Positions 26,567 through 36,279 of a DNA stretch of 43,430 nt are shown piece after piece (positions within the stretch are counted from its first letter, which is position 1; each line of letters begins with the position of its first letter). A program made the translations under genes and the position numbers. This DNA is from Caulobacteraceae bacterium. Its GTDB lineage: Bacteria > Pseudomonadota > Alphaproteobacteria > Caulobacterales > Caulobacteraceae. The stretch spans positions 1 to 43,430 of the forward strand of contig JAIEQC010000016.1 of assembly GCA_019748055.1 (NCBI GenBank). Reading direction: 5' to 3'. The notes under the pieces were generated by a model that was given only the letters and a program-made list of their open reading frames with translations, did no database searches and was not told where the DNA came from.

Positions 26567-26894
26567 GAGACAGTCCTCCTAGGGCCGGCGCCGAGCATCC
26601 CGTTTCCGGGCCCCTCGCGGCGTCGACGTTGAGCATCCGCGAGCCCCAATGCACGCAGATTGCCTTGTCCCTAGCCGATGGCGGGGTGCGACGTCATGAC
26701 AATTACAGGCCCGTAACCTGATCGTCGCCTCATTGTCGCAATCTGGCCACACCGACCCAGAAGTCTGATTCAACGCAGGTTTCTGGAAGTGATGTTATGC
26801 ATTAACGCCGATCAGCAACGGACCGTCGGCACCGTTTCGCCCAATGAACGCCGGTATTCGCCTGCGGGTTGAGCCGCGTCTGCGGCGGTGCGAC
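26567..26894. other. Intergenic leader upstream of the TonB receptor
   Basis: These 328 bp hold no convincing gene; the short minus-strand frames are Arg-rich shadows. It is the only stretch of this size with mixed, less GC-rich sequence (26695-26830), and it probably contains the receptor promoter and a long 5' untranslated region. A GATTC (26767-26771) is a GANTC site of the kind methylated by CcrM in Caulobacterales. I could not identify a riboswitch or a regulator box. Confidence 0.5.
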
Positions 26895-27041
26895 TCAGCG
26901 CTGGATCATCGCCCGCGCGGCATAGGAGGCCGGCTCCGGCGTGCACGACGCGGTGGCCAGCTGCGCCGCCATGATACACAGGAAGACGGCGGCGACCGTC
27001 AGGAGCCGATTTGAGACGTTGAGGGCGATCGTGGCGGCCAT
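26895..27041 (-). CDS. Small hydrophobic protein, 48 residues
   Basis: ATG at 27041, with GGAG eight bases before it, opens a 48-residue frame. The product has a short polar start, a hydrophobic stretch at about 12-29 (LLTVAAVFLCIMAAQLA), and a tail with CTPEP and YAARAMIQR. It could be a single-pass membrane peptide, or a secreted peptide cut near ATA-S. The ribosome binding site and hydrophobic core support translation; there is no family I recognise. It is divergent from the MBL-hydrolase gene. Confidence 0.5.
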   Translation of the reverse strand: MAATIALNVSNRLLTVAAVFLCIMAAQLATASCTPEPASYAARAMIQR

Positions 27042-27101
27042 TTTCCGGGCTCCGAAGGGCGTTTACGCCTCGTTAAGGCAAACCTCGGGCCAGCCCCGGC
27101 C

Positions 27102-28004
27102 ATGATCCCCTTCGTCCGCGACTTCGATCCCGCCTACGGGCGACACGTCCGGCACACGCCTCTGATCTCGCGGGTGACGGCCGAGAATCCCGGCCCCTTC
27201 ACCTTCACCGGAACCAACACCTTCATCTTGGGGCGCGAGACGGCCGGCGCGGCCGTGGCCGTGATTGACCCCGGCCCGGACGATCCTCGCCATCTTGAGG
27301 CGCTTCTGACCGCCGTCGACGGCCGCAGGGTCAGCCACGTGCTCGTCACCCACACCCACCGCGACCACGCGCCGCTCGCCCGTCCCTTCGCCCGGGTCGT
27401 CGGCGCCCCCGTGCTGGCGGCGCCCCCTCCTCCCGTCACGATCCACGCCTCCGGCGGTCTCGACGCGGACGAAGACGAGGACTTCCGCCCCGACCGGCTG
27501 CTGACCGATGGCGAGGTCGTCAGCGGCGACGGATGGACCCTGCGGACCCTGGCCACGCCCGGCCATGCCTCGAACCACCTCGCCTTCGCGCTGGAAGAGG
27601 AGAACGCTCTCTTCTGCGGCGACCACGTCATGGGCTGGTCGACCACCGTCGTGGCCCCTCCCGACGGCGACATGGCGGCCTACATGGCCAGTCTCGACCG
27701 GGTCATCGCCGCCGGCTTCGACCGCCTGTGGCCCACGCACGGCGCGGCGATCGACGACCCCGCGCCGTTTCTGGCGGCCTATCGCGCGCACCGGCTGGAT
27801 CGCGACGCGCAGATCCTGAGGCGGCTTCACGCGGGAGACGCGCGCATCGCCGAAATGGTCCCGCACCTCTATGCGGCGGTGGATCGCCGCCTGTGGCCCG
27901 CGGCGTCGCTGTCGGTCTGGGCTCACCTGATCGCCATGGTCGCCGACGGTCGGGCCGTGGCGACGCCCACCCCCACGCTGGACGCCGCCTACGCCCCCGG
28001 CTGA
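27102..28004 (+). CDS. MBL-fold metallo-hydrolase (LACTB2-like)
   Basis: This 300-residue protein has the metallo-beta-lactamase fold motifs: THTHRDHAPL (HxHxDH), TPGHASNHLAF for the third His, FCGDHVMGW for the bridging Asp, and LWPTHGAAI for the last His. The C-terminal helical part (LDRDAQILRRLHAGDARIAE) resembles the LACTB2/glyoxalase-II-like group, which includes nucleases and thioester hydrolases. It probably binds two zinc ions in the cytosol; the substrate is unknown. The last 16 bases overlap the convergent DUF1499 gene. Confidence 0.88.
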   Translation: MIPFVRDFDPAYGRHVRHTPLISRVTAENPGPFTFTGTNTFILGRETAGAAVAVIDPGPDDPRHLEALLTAVDGRRVSHVLVTHTHRDHAPLARPFARVVGAPVLAAPPPPVTIHASGGLDADEDEDFRPDRLLTDGEVVSGDGWTLRTLATPGHASNHLAFALEEENALFCGDHVMGWSTTVVAPPDGDMAAYMASLDRVIAAGFDRLWPTHGAAIDDPAPFLAAYRAHRLDRDAQILRRLHAGDARIAEMVPHLYAAVDRRLWPAASLSVWAHLIAMVADGRAVATPTPTLDAAYAPG

Positions 28005-28708
28005 GGTTCCGCCCGCGCGGCCAGCGCCCGCGACAGGGCCGAGGCCAGACGACAGGTCTCCTCCCCCTGCGCCCGCGCGGTGCGCGCGGTGACCCGCAGG
28101 TCGGTCCGGCCGGGACGAATGCGGACCACCGCATCGTGCGCCAGTCCGAACCAGAAGCCCCGTCGCTCGCCCTCCGCGCGGAAGGCGGCCGCGCCGATCA
28201 CGGTGAACCCCGCGTCCTCCAGCGCCGCCGAGGCCGCCTCGGGCGTCAGCTGGCTGGGGACGGAGACCGCGCCAGGACAAGCCTGGGGCCCTGCCGGGGA
28301 CGGCGCCCGGGCCGCCCCCTCGGCCGCCCGGCGTCCGGCCAGGATGCGCGAGAAGCCGGGCGGGTCGTCTCGGTCGCTGCTCACGTCCCAGGCCTGGAGC
28401 TCATTGAAGGCCGGCCAGCGAAGGATCAGCCCCGCCGCCGTCGCCCCGACGGCCAGAACCGACACGGCCGCCGCAAGACCCACAGCCTTAGGTCGGCGCA
28501 TCGACTGGAAGGCCAGCACCACGATGCAGACGGCGCCCATCGCCGTAAGACCGGCTCCCACCCGGAACGTCAGGACATCCAGCGCGAAGTCTGGGCTCCA
28601 GAAGCCGCCCCGCGTGCCCATCGACGCCGCGAACACGCACAGGGGCCCCGCGAGGGCGCCCGCGACCAGCCACGCCGTCCCGCCAGATCGTGATCCGCCC
28701 CCTGCCAC
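27989..28708 (-). CDS. DUF1499-family membrane protein
   Basis: This 239-residue protein has three predicted membrane helices (about 12-30, 45-67 and 76-96). A soluble domain follows, with WDVSSDRDDPPGFSRI, LEDAGFTVIGAA, FGLAHDAVVRIRP and DLRVTARTARAQGE. The D-x-x-DDPP start, the late VVRIRP and the R-V-x-A-R-x-A-R close are the DUF1499 pattern; the function is unknown. Its ATG is four bases from the acyl-CoA ligase stop, so it is probably the second gene of that minus-strand unit. Its 3' end overlaps the MBL gene by 16 bp. Confidence 0.75.
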   Translation of the reverse strand: MAGGGSRSGGTAWLVAGALAGPLCVFAASMGTRGGFWSPDFALDVLTFRVGAGLTAMGAVCIVVLAFQSMRRPKAVGLAAAVSVLAVGATAAGLILRWPAFNELQAWDVSSDRDDPPGFSRILAGRRAAEGAARAPSPAGPQACPGAVSVPSQLTPEAASAALEDAGFTVIGAAAFRAEGERRGFWFGLAHDAVVRIRPGRTDLRVTARTARAQGEETCRLASALSRALAARAEPQPGA

Positions 28709-28712
28709 CGGA

Positions 28713-30347
<1,635 letters not shown>

Positions 30348-30481
30348 GTCGATCCCCATAGTCTGCCGTCTGATCGCGGCGTCCTCTTCACGCTATCGGC
30401 GCGGGCCGCGCGAGGCAACGTGACGCGACGGAAGCGGGCCGGGACTTCCGGTCGCGGCCGGCCACGCCTAAAGCCCGCTGC

Positions 30482-31141
30482 ATGACCCTGCTGATCGCGA
30501 TCACCGGCGGCTCCGGCTCCGGCAAGACCACGCTTGCCGAGGCCCTGGTCGCGGCCATGCGCCCCGGCGCGGCGGTCCTGCTGAGCGAGGACGACTGGTA
30601 CGTGGACGCCGCCGCCCTGCCCGGCTTCGACCCCGCCGCCTTCGACTTCGACGACGTTGCGGCGCGCGATCATGGCCTGCTGGCCAGCCATCTGTCGGAT
30701 TTGAAGGCCGGCCGGCCGATCGACGCGCCCGTCTATTCCATGGTCACCCACGGGCGGGAGAAGACCACCCGCCGCGTCGATCCCGCCCCCGCCGTGGTCG
30801 TCGAGGGGGTCCATGTGCTGTCCACGCCCGCCCTCGCCGCGCTGTTCGACCTCAAGGTGTTCGTCGACACACCGGCGGACATCCGCTTCATCCGTCGCCT
30901 GCTTCGCGATCAGGAGACCCGCGGCCGATCCGCCGCTTCGGTGATCGCCCAGTATCTGAAGACCGTGCGGCCGGGCCATGAACGGCACACCGAGCCCGCC
31001 CGTGTCGTGGCCGACGTCGTGGTCGCAGATGTGACTGCGGCGGTCAGGCTGGAGGATCGCCAGGCCGTCGACAGGCTGGCGGCCCCGCTTCTGCTCGATC
31101 CGCGCATCCGCCCCCTTCTCGCCGACGCGCCGACGCCGTAA
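30482..31141 (+). CDS. udk: Uridine kinase-like P-loop kinase
   Basis: This 219-residue protein opens with AITGGSGSGKTTLAEAL (Walker A). EDDWYVD replaces the usual DSYY, and ARDHGLLASHLSDLKAGRPI and PVYSMVTHGREKTTR match the uridine kinase substrate region. VVVEGVHVL is Walker B, RFIRRLLRDQETRGRS is the lid and basic loop. It most likely phosphorylates uridine or cytidine in the salvage pathway. The variant substrate motif leaves room for another nucleoside or small molecule. It diverges from the acyl-CoA ligase across a 134-bp gap. Confidence 0.8.
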   Translation: MTLLIAITGGSGSGKTTLAEALVAAMRPGAAVLLSEDDWYVDAAALPGFDPAAFDFDDVAARDHGLLASHLSDLKAGRPIDAPVYSMVTHGREKTTRRVDPAPAVVVEGVHVLSTPALAALFDLKVFVDTPADIRFIRRLLRDQETRGRSAASVIAQYLKTVRPGHERHTEPARVVADVVVADVTAAVRLEDRQAVDRLAAPLLLDPRIRPLLADAPTP

Positions 31142-31204
31142 CGTCGTTCGGCGCAGTCCGACTCACGCGCGGGTCGGCGTGCGCCTGAATCGACGAAAAG
31201 ACTC

Positions 31205-31825
31205 ATGCACGGCGCCCTGCCCGAACCCGACCTCAAGCGTCAGACCATCCTCCGTCAGGCGCGCAGACGTTTCACTTCCGAAGGCTTCGCCGGGGCCAAG
31301 ATGGAAGCGGTCGCGCGAGAGGCGGGCGTCTCCACCGCCACGCTCTACGCCATGTTCGCGGGCAAGTCGGATCTGTTCGCGGCCGTCATCGACGATGCCG
31401 CGTGCGAGTTCACCGCCCAGATGATGCGTGTGTTTGCGGAGGAACGACCGGCCCGGGACCAGCTGACGGACTTCGCCGTCGGCTATGCCCGGTTCATGGC
31501 CGACCCCTTCGTGCGCTCGGTCTTCCGCCTGGTCATGGCCGAGCGCCCGCGCTTTCGCGACGTCGCCGTGAAGTTCTTCGAAAAGGGCAAGAGCGAGTTC
31601 GGCGCCTACGTCATCAAGGTCATCCGCGACATGTGCGACCGCGGCGAACTCAGAGTCGAGCACCCTTCGTGGGCGGCCGGCCAACTGTTCGGCATGATCG
31701 AACACCCCGTCTTCTTCATGCCTCTGGTCACCGGGGACGAGGTCATGCCTGTCCGCGCCGCGGACCAGATCGCCGCCGACGCGGTCGAGACCTTCATGGC
31801 TCGCTACGGCGTCGTCCGCCGCTGA
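31205..31825 (+). CDS. TetR-family transcriptional regulator
   Basis: This 206-residue protein has the TetR N-terminal helix-turn-helix: RRFTSEGFAGAKMEAVAREA followed by GVSTATLYAMFAGKSDLFAAV. The C-terminal ligand-binding helices contain RDQLTDFAVGYARFMADPF, VFRLVMAERPRF and AAGQLFGMIEHPVFFMPLV. The ligand and targets are unknown. It is followed after four bases by the convergent pdxH stop. The upstream gap to udk is only 63 bp, so an operator would have to lie there. Confidence 0.87.
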   Translation: MHGALPEPDLKRQTILRQARRRFTSEGFAGAKMEAVAREAGVSTATLYAMFAGKSDLFAAVIDDAACEFTAQMMRVFAEERPARDQLTDFAVGYARFMADPFVRSVFRLVMAERPRFRDVAVKFFEKGKSEFGAYVIKVIRDMCDRGELRVEHPSWAAGQLFGMIEHPVFFMPLVTGDEVMPVRAADQIAADAVETFMARYGVVRR

Positions 31826-31829
31826 TCGG

Positions 31830-32504
31830 TCAGGGCTGAAGCCGGGTCTTCGACCAGCCGTCGCTCACACGGTCGAACCGCAGTCGGTCGTGCAGGCGGA
31901 ACGGCCGGTCACGCCAGAACTCCACCGCGCTCGGGACCACGCGCCAGCCCGTCCAATGCGGGGGACGCGGCACCTCACCGTCGCCGAACCGCGCGGTTTC
32001 GCGCGCCACGGCCGCCTCCAGTTCGGCCCGCGAAGCCAGCGGCCGCGACTGGTCCGACGCCCAGGCTCCGATCCGGCTCTCCCGCGCCCGGCTGGCGAAA
32101 TAGGCGTCAGCTTCCGCCGTTGTCACCGGCTCGACAGCTCCCCGCACCCGCACCTGACGGCGCAACGACTTCCAGTGAAACAGCAGCGCCGCCGACGTCC
32201 GCGCGGCCAGCTGACCGCCCTTCGCACTCTCGGCGTTCGAGTAGAAGGTGAAGCCCCTCGCGTCGACGTCCTTCAGCAGAACCATGCGGGCGTCCGGCAC
32301 GCCGTCGGCGTCGGCGGTGGCCAGACACATGGCGTTCGGGTCGTTGACCTCATGCGCGCGGGCGTCGGCCAACCAGGCGACGAAAAGACCGATGGGTTCC
32401 GCGCGGTCGAAGATCGTCTCGTCCCCATTCGCGGCCAGCGCGGCGGCATAGTCGCGGGCGTACTCCTCACGCGACGGGCTGGGCGGGATCACGGGAGCGG
32501 TCAT
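31830..32504 (-). CDS. pdxH: Pyridoxamine/pyridoxine 5'-phosphate oxidase
   Basis: The ATG at 32504 gives 224 residues, normal for PdxH; the open frame further upstream is not family-like. Motifs in order: [84 protein letters not shown] and the C-terminal FRLHDRLRF and W...RLQP, which close the FMN/PLP site. It oxidises PNP or PMP to pyridoxal 5'-phosphate with FMN and O2. It is divergent from the J-domain gene, 85 bp apart. Confidence 0.95.
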   Translation of the reverse strand: MTAPVIPPSPSREEYARDYAAALAANGDETIFDRAEPIGLFVAWLADARAHEVNDPNAMCLATADADGVPDARMVLLKDVDARGFTFYSNAESAKGGQLAARTSAALLFHWKSLRRQVRVRGAVEPVTTAEADAYFASRARESRIGAWASDQSRPLASRAELEAAVARETARFGDGEVPRPPHWTGWRVVPSAVEFWRDRPFRLHDRLRFDRVSDGWSKTRLQP

Positions 32505-32589
32505 GCGCCGGCGATAGCGCGCGATGCGGCCGCGCGGAAGTGCGGCACGGTTAACCCGGCATTGACGCTGATCGGGGCCTTTGTCGGGG

Positions 32590-33309
32590 ATGCGTGGGGA
32601 AGCCGCACATCTGACCGTCGTACAGGCCCGGGCCCTTCTGGGCCTCGACGGCGCCGCACATGGCGCGGAGCTCACGGCCGCCTTCCGGCGCGCGGTCAAG
32701 GCCGCGCGACCCGATCTGCCGGGCGGCGACGAATGGACGTTCCGCCGGGTCATCGCCGCTCACGAGGTTCTGCGGCGGCTCGACGGACCTTTGGCCCTGC
32801 CCGCTCCCGACGTGCGCCAGCCAGCCCCGGCCACGCTGGCCATCACGCCGATGCAGGCCCTTTTGGGCGGGGAGACCGTGGTCCGGAGCGGGGGCAAGCG
32901 TCTTCGCGCGAAATATGCCCCCGGCCTGCGCACCGGCGACCGGCTGCGGCTGAAGGGCGCGGGGCGCGATGGCGTGGACCTGTACCTGGCCGTGGTCATC
33001 CGCGGCTGCGGCGCCCTCTCGGCGGTCGGCGACGATCTGCACATGTCCGCGCCGGTCACCCGTCAGCAGCTGCGCGACGGCGGCCGCATCGAGATCGCCA
33101 CCCACGCCGGCCCCCGCTCGGCCTGGCTGGTTCCGGATCATCCGACGTTGCGGTTGCGCCTTCGCGACCTGGGCCTGCCGCCGCGCGGAAACCGCAGGCG
33201 CGGCCATCCGTTCGTGACGCTGTCGCCCGTCGAGGACGCGCCGACGGCGACCGCCGACCTGCGCGCCCGCTTCGCCCGCGACTGGACGCCGGAGCGCCGC
33301 GCGGCCTAA
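32590..33309 (+). CDS. DnaJ-like protein with degenerate J domain
   Basis: From ATG 32590 the product has 239 residues; TTG at 32581 is also open. The N-terminal part (about 8-68) looks like a J domain ([42 protein letters not shown]), but the invariant HPD is RPD. The rest (about 80-200) resembles DnaJ C-terminal substrate-binding beta domains ([36 protein letters not shown]). No zinc-finger Cys repeats are present. Without the His it may not stimulate DnaK. It ends 13 bases before aroC and is probably co-transcribed with it. Confidence 0.75.
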   Translation: MRGEAAHLTVVQARALLGLDGAAHGAELTAAFRRAVKAARPDLPGGDEWTFRRVIAAHEVLRRLDGPLALPAPDVRQPAPATLAITPMQALLGGETVVRSGGKRLRAKYAPGLRTGDRLRLKGAGRDGVDLYLAVVIRGCGALSAVGDDLHMSAPVTRQQLRDGGRIEIATHAGPRSAWLVPDHPTLRLRLRDLGLPPRGNRRRGHPFVTLSPVEDAPTATADLRARFARDWTPERRAA

Positions 33310-33322
33310 GCCTTGGGTCGAA

Positions 33323-34417
33323 ATGTCCCACAACACCTTCGGTCATCTGTTTCGCATCACCACCTGGGGCGAAAGCCACGGGCCGGCGATCGGCTGCGTG
33401 GTGGACGGTTGCCCGCCCGGCATTGCTCTGACGGAGTCCGATCTTCAGCCGTGGCTGGACCGCCGCAAGCCCGGCGGGAGCCGGTTCGTCACGCAGCGCA
33501 AGGAAAGCGACGCGGTCCGCATCCTTTCCGGCACGTTCGACGACGGCGCGGGGCCGGTGACCACCGGGACGCCGATCTCTCTCTTCATCCAGAACGAGGA
33601 CGCACGCTCGAAAGACTATGGCGAGATCGCCCGCTCCTATCGTCCGGGGCACGCCGACTTCACCTACGACGCCAAATACGGCGTGCGAGACCCCAGAGGC
33701 GGCGGGCGGTCGTCTGCGCGCGAAACGGCGATGCGCGTCGCCGCGGGCGCAGTGGCGAGAAAGGTGCTCGGCGAGGGCGTCGTGATCCGCGCCGGCGTGA
33801 CGCAGCTGGGCCCGCACCGCATCGCCGACGACGCGATCGACTTCGCCGCAGTGTACGACAATCCCCTGTTCGCCGCCTCCGCAGAGGTCGTTGAGGCTTG
33901 GTCGGCCTATCTTGACGGAGTGCGAAAGGCCGGCTCGTCGATCGGAGCCGTCGTGTCGCTGGAGGTCACCGGCGTGCCTGCCGGCTGGGGCGCGCCGCTC
34001 TACGGGAAGCTGGACGCCGAACTGGCCGCCGCCTTGATGTCGATCAATGCGGTGAAGGGCGTGGAGATCGGCGCGGGGTTCGCCTCGGCCGAACTGTCCG
34101 GCGAAGACAACGCCGACGAGATGCGGATGGGGCCGGACGGCGGGCCCGTTTTCCTGTCCAACAACGCGGGCGGCGTTCTGGGCGGCATCTCGACAGGCCA
34201 GCCGATCACCGCGCGCGTGGCCTTCAAGCCGACCTCGTCCATCCTGACGCCGCGACGCAGCGTCACCCGCGACGGCCAGGACACCGATCTTCGCACCATC
34301 GGCCGCCACGATCCCTGCGTCGCCTTGCGCGGCGTGCCCGTGGTCGAGGCCATGGCCGCCTGCGTGCTTGCGGACGCGATGCTGCGGCATCGGGGCCAGA
34401 CGGGCCGCGCGGCCTAG
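33323..34417 (+). CDS. aroC: Chorismate synthase
   Basis: This 364-residue protein has all chorismate synthase signatures: [83 protein letters not shown] and [19 protein letters not shown]. It converts 5-enolpyruvylshikimate-3-phosphate to chorismate with reduced FMN, the last step of the shikimate pathway. It follows the J-domain gene by 13 bp. The 207-bp gap after it holds no convincing gene. Confidence 0.97.
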   Translation: MSHNTFGHLFRITTWGESHGPAIGCVVDGCPPGIALTESDLQPWLDRRKPGGSRFVTQRKESDAVRILSGTFDDGAGPVTTGTPISLFIQNEDARSKDYGEIARSYRPGHADFTYDAKYGVRDPRGGGRSSARETAMRVAAGAVARKVLGEGVVIRAGVTQLGPHRIADDAIDFAAVYDNPLFAASAEVVEAWSAYLDGVRKAGSSIGAVVSLEVTGVPAGWGAPLYGKLDAELAAALMSINAVKGVEIGAGFASAELSGEDNADEMRMGPDGGPVFLSNNAGGVLGGISTGQPITARVAFKPTSSILTPRRSVTRDGQDTDLRTIGRHDPCVALRGVPVVEAMAACVLADAMLRHRGQTGRAA

Positions 34418-34585
34418 TTTCCGGGCCGCTGCTCCCTCTCGCATCGCGGCCCGACCCGGCGTCTTCGCGACGTCGGGGGCCCTTGCGCAGCCCACTTATC
34501 AGCCCGCGATGACGCACTCATGCGCCGGGACCGCCGTCCCCGGACAGGCGAATTCGAAGCCTATGGAACTCAGCCGCAGGTCGTG

Positions 34586-34600
34586 TTAAGGGATCGTTTA
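34586..34600. promoter_or_regulatory. CtrA-box-like site
   Basis: TTAA, seven bases (GGGATCG) and TTTA match the CtrA consensus TTAA-N7-TTAA with one mismatch. It lies 25 bp upstream of the ATG of the 119-residue gene and overlaps a 9-bp inverted repeat. CtrA is the cell-cycle response regulator of Caulobacterales. The call is by consensus only; no expression evidence is available. Confidence 0.4.
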
Positions 34601-34623
34601 CTAGTTAATGGAGGGTAAACGAT
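34593..34623 (+). promoter_or_regulatory. Stem-loop around the ribosome binding site
   Basis: ATCGTTTAC (34593-34601) and GTAAACGAT (34615-34623) pair perfectly over nine bases. The 13-base loop ends with GGAGG (34610-34614), the likely Shine-Dalgarno site of the gene starting at 34625. The 3' arm ends one base before the ATG, so folding would place the start at the foot of the stem and could control translation, or the dyad may be a protein site on DNA. Confidence 0.5.
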
Positions 34624-34624
34624 T

Positions 34625-34984
34625 ATGGACAGAACTCAGGTGATCTCGGGTCTGGCGAACGATCTGCACGCCACCGAGAAAGCGGTCGACGCCGCCATCA
34701 GCCAGGCCACCACCCTGGTGCAGACGATGATCGCGGCCCGCGCCGCCCTGTCCGTGTCGCCCGTCGCCGGCGCCGGCTCGCAGGCCAAGGCCATGGAAAC
34801 CATCGCCGCCCTCGGCACGGCGCGTGAGGCGATCGTCGCCTGCCACGCCGAACTGCAGCGCGACCACCGCAAGATGGGCTGGGGCGTCTACGCCGTCGGT
34901 CCGGTGGACAAGCCCGACGATTGGGAAACCCCGGTGGGCGGCACCCCGCCGACCAAGACCGGCCACCTGCGCGTCGCGTCCTAA
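34625..34984 (+). CDS. Conserved-looking small hypothetical protein
   Basis: This 119-residue protein is mostly helical and Ala-rich through residue 85 (DRTQVISGLANDLHATEKAV, ISQATTLVQTMIAARAALS, TAREAIVACHAELQRDHRKMG). A flexible Pro/Gly/Thr tail follows. There is no signal peptide, membrane segment or catalytic motif, and I do not recognise the family. The helical start is compatible with a small cytosolic scaffold or structural protein. GGAGG, the stem-loop and a CtrA-like site stand directly upstream, so it probably has its own regulated promoter. Confidence 0.7.
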   Translation: MDRTQVISGLANDLHATEKAVDAAISQATTLVQTMIAARAALSVSPVAGAGSQAKAMETIAALGTAREAIVACHAELQRDHRKMGWGVYAVGPVDKPDDWETPVGGTPPTKTGHLRVAS

Positions 34985-35052
34985 GGCCGCGCCTTAAATC
35001 TGCGTCATGTACGGCGCCGGGCATTCCGGTTCCGACTGACTCAAGGCATCAT

Positions 35053-35082
35053 CGCCCCCGAGCTTCGGCTTGGGGGCGTTTT
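35053..35082 (+). terminator. Terminator-like hairpin abutting the next start codon
   Basis: CGCCCCCGAGC (35053-35063) and GCTTGGGGGCG (35068-35078) pair around a TTCG tetraloop and are followed by TTTT, the form of an intrinsic terminator for the 119-residue gene. The T tract runs to the base before the G that precedes the next ATG (35084), so the following gene must start from RNA that contains this hairpin or from a leaderless transcript. Confidence 0.75.
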
Positions 35083-35083
35083 G

Positions 35084-35512
35084 ATGTTCGACACACTCTA
35101 CTCCCAGGTCGGGGCGGTCTTCACCGGACTGGTGATCCTTCTGGCCTTCTGGAAGGGCGAGGAGCCCGAGAAGATCGCCGCGGGCGCCTATGGTCTCGGC
35201 TGGTTCGCCTCCATGCTGGTCCAGGACGACGGCAATCTCTACGGCGCGCAGTGGAGCATGATGGCCATCGATCTGGTCATGCTCGGCGTTCTGGGCGCCC
35301 TGGTCTGGAAGGCCCGGCGGGCGTGGGCGGTCTGGGCCACCGCCATGCAGCTTCTGGTCTTCGCCTCGCACGTGCTGATGCTCGTGGACATGCGGCCGTC
35401 GATCTCGGCCTACTATTTCGTGATCAATCTGGCGGGCTACGGCGTCCTGCTCGCCATCGGCGTCGGGGCCTTCTGGGTATGGATGGAACGGCGCGCGGCT
35501 GGGCTGGAATAG
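35084..35512 (+). CDS. Four-helix membrane protein of unknown function
   Basis: From ATG 35084 (TTG at 35081 is also in frame) the protein has 142 residues. Four hydrophobic segments lie at about 8-22, 33-50, 62-80 and 84-105, with a fifth at 110-130. Short charged loops (WKGEEPEK, WKARRA) separate them. No motif identifies it. Trp/Met-rich helices and a small size are common in uncharacterised inner-membrane proteins of this group. The start codon lies in the T tract of a terminator-like hairpin, whose GGGGG may double as a ribosome binding site. Confidence 0.65.
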   Translation: MFDTLYSQVGAVFTGLVILLAFWKGEEPEKIAAGAYGLGWFASMLVQDDGNLYGAQWSMMAIDLVMLGVLGALVWKARRAWAVWATAMQLLVFASHVLMLVDMRPSISAYYFVINLAGYGVLLAIGVGAFWVWMERRAAGLE

Positions 35513-35559
35513 GCATCTATTCCTGATTATCCTGCGGCCGAATCACGGATCGGCAGTCC

Positions 35560-36192
35560 ATGCCCCTGTCTCATGCCCGTCTCTGGCGCGCCATCGACCG
35601 ACTGGCGGAGGCGCACGGTCTCAGCCCGTCGGGCCTCGCCCGAAAGGCCGGACTTGATCCGACGAGCTTCAATCCGTCGAAGCGGCTGGGCCCTGCCCCG
35701 GCGGCACGGCCGCGCTGGCCGTCCACCGAAAGCCTGAACCGCATTCTGGAGGTGACCGGGGCGTCTCTGACGGAGTTCGCCGCCTTGGCCGAAGACCGCG
35801 GGCCCTCGCCCCAGGCCCCGGTGATCGGCCTGGCGCAGGCTGGACTGGACGGCTTCTTCGACGACGCGGGCCTGCCCACCGGCGACGGATGGGCTTGGGC
35901 CGACCTGCCGACGCCCGGCCGCAACCTGTTCGGACTGGAGATCGTGGGCGACTCCATGGTCCCCCTCTATCGCCCGGGCGACACCGTGATCGTCGATCGC
36001 GACGGTCCGCCCCCGCGACGCGGCGACCGGGTCGTCGTCCGCACAGTGACCGGCGAGACCCTGGCCAAGGAGTTGGCCGCGCTTTCGACCCGCTCCATCA
36101 CCCTTCGCTCCATCAACCCGGAGCACCCGGATCGCGTAATCCCCCGCGGCGACGTCGACTGGATGAGCCGCATCCTCTGGGTCACGCAATAA
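35560..36192 (+). CDS. S24-family repressor-like protein with N-terminal helix-turn-helix
   Basis: This 210-residue protein has an N-terminal DNA-binding region (about 5-75: LWRAIDRLAEAHGLSPSGLA, RKAGLDPTSFNPSKR, STESLNRILEVTGASL), of the Cro/CI type. A C-terminal S24 peptidase fold follows at about 100-205: IVGDSMVPLYRPGDTVIVD carries the catalytic Ser and TLAKEL the Lys. LexA and phage CI repressors cleave themselves in response to RecA filaments using this dyad. I see no Ala-Gly or Cys-Gly cleavage site with certainty between the domains. No phage genes lie nearby, so it may be a stand-alone host regulator. Confidence 0.85.
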   Translation: MPLSHARLWRAIDRLAEAHGLSPSGLARKAGLDPTSFNPSKRLGPAPAARPRWPSTESLNRILEVTGASLTEFAALAEDRGPSPQAPVIGLAQAGLDGFFDDAGLPTGDGWAWADLPTPGRNLFGLEIVGDSMVPLYRPGDTVIVDRDGPPPRRGDRVVVRTVTGETLAKELAALSTRSITLRSINPEHPDRVIPRGDVDWMSRILWVTQ

Positions 36193-36229
36193 CCCCCGAG
36201 CGCGTGCAGCGCTGATGATCGCGCGCAGT

Positions 36230-36260
36230 AAAAAGGCCGCCCCCGATGGAGCGGCCTTTC
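36230..36260. terminator. Bidirectional terminator
   Basis: AAAGGCCGC (36232-36240) and GCGGCCTTT (36251-36259) form a 9-bp perfect stem with a 10-base loop, with A and T tracts on the two sides. It sits between the convergent S24 and SH3-domain genes and can end both transcripts. Confidence 0.85.
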
Positions 36261-36279
36261 CGTCATCCGCTCAGGCGGA

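Noticed and set aside
23792..26632. A 946-codon plus-strand open frame opposite the TonB receptor
   Set aside because: The minus strand encodes a complete receptor with signal peptide, plug and terminal Phe, a ribosome site and a terminator. The plus frame has no recognisable domain.
34418..34592. A plus-strand frame of 74 codons running past aroC
   Set aside because: It starts inside aroC in another frame, and the part outside has no ribosome site or recognisable sequence.
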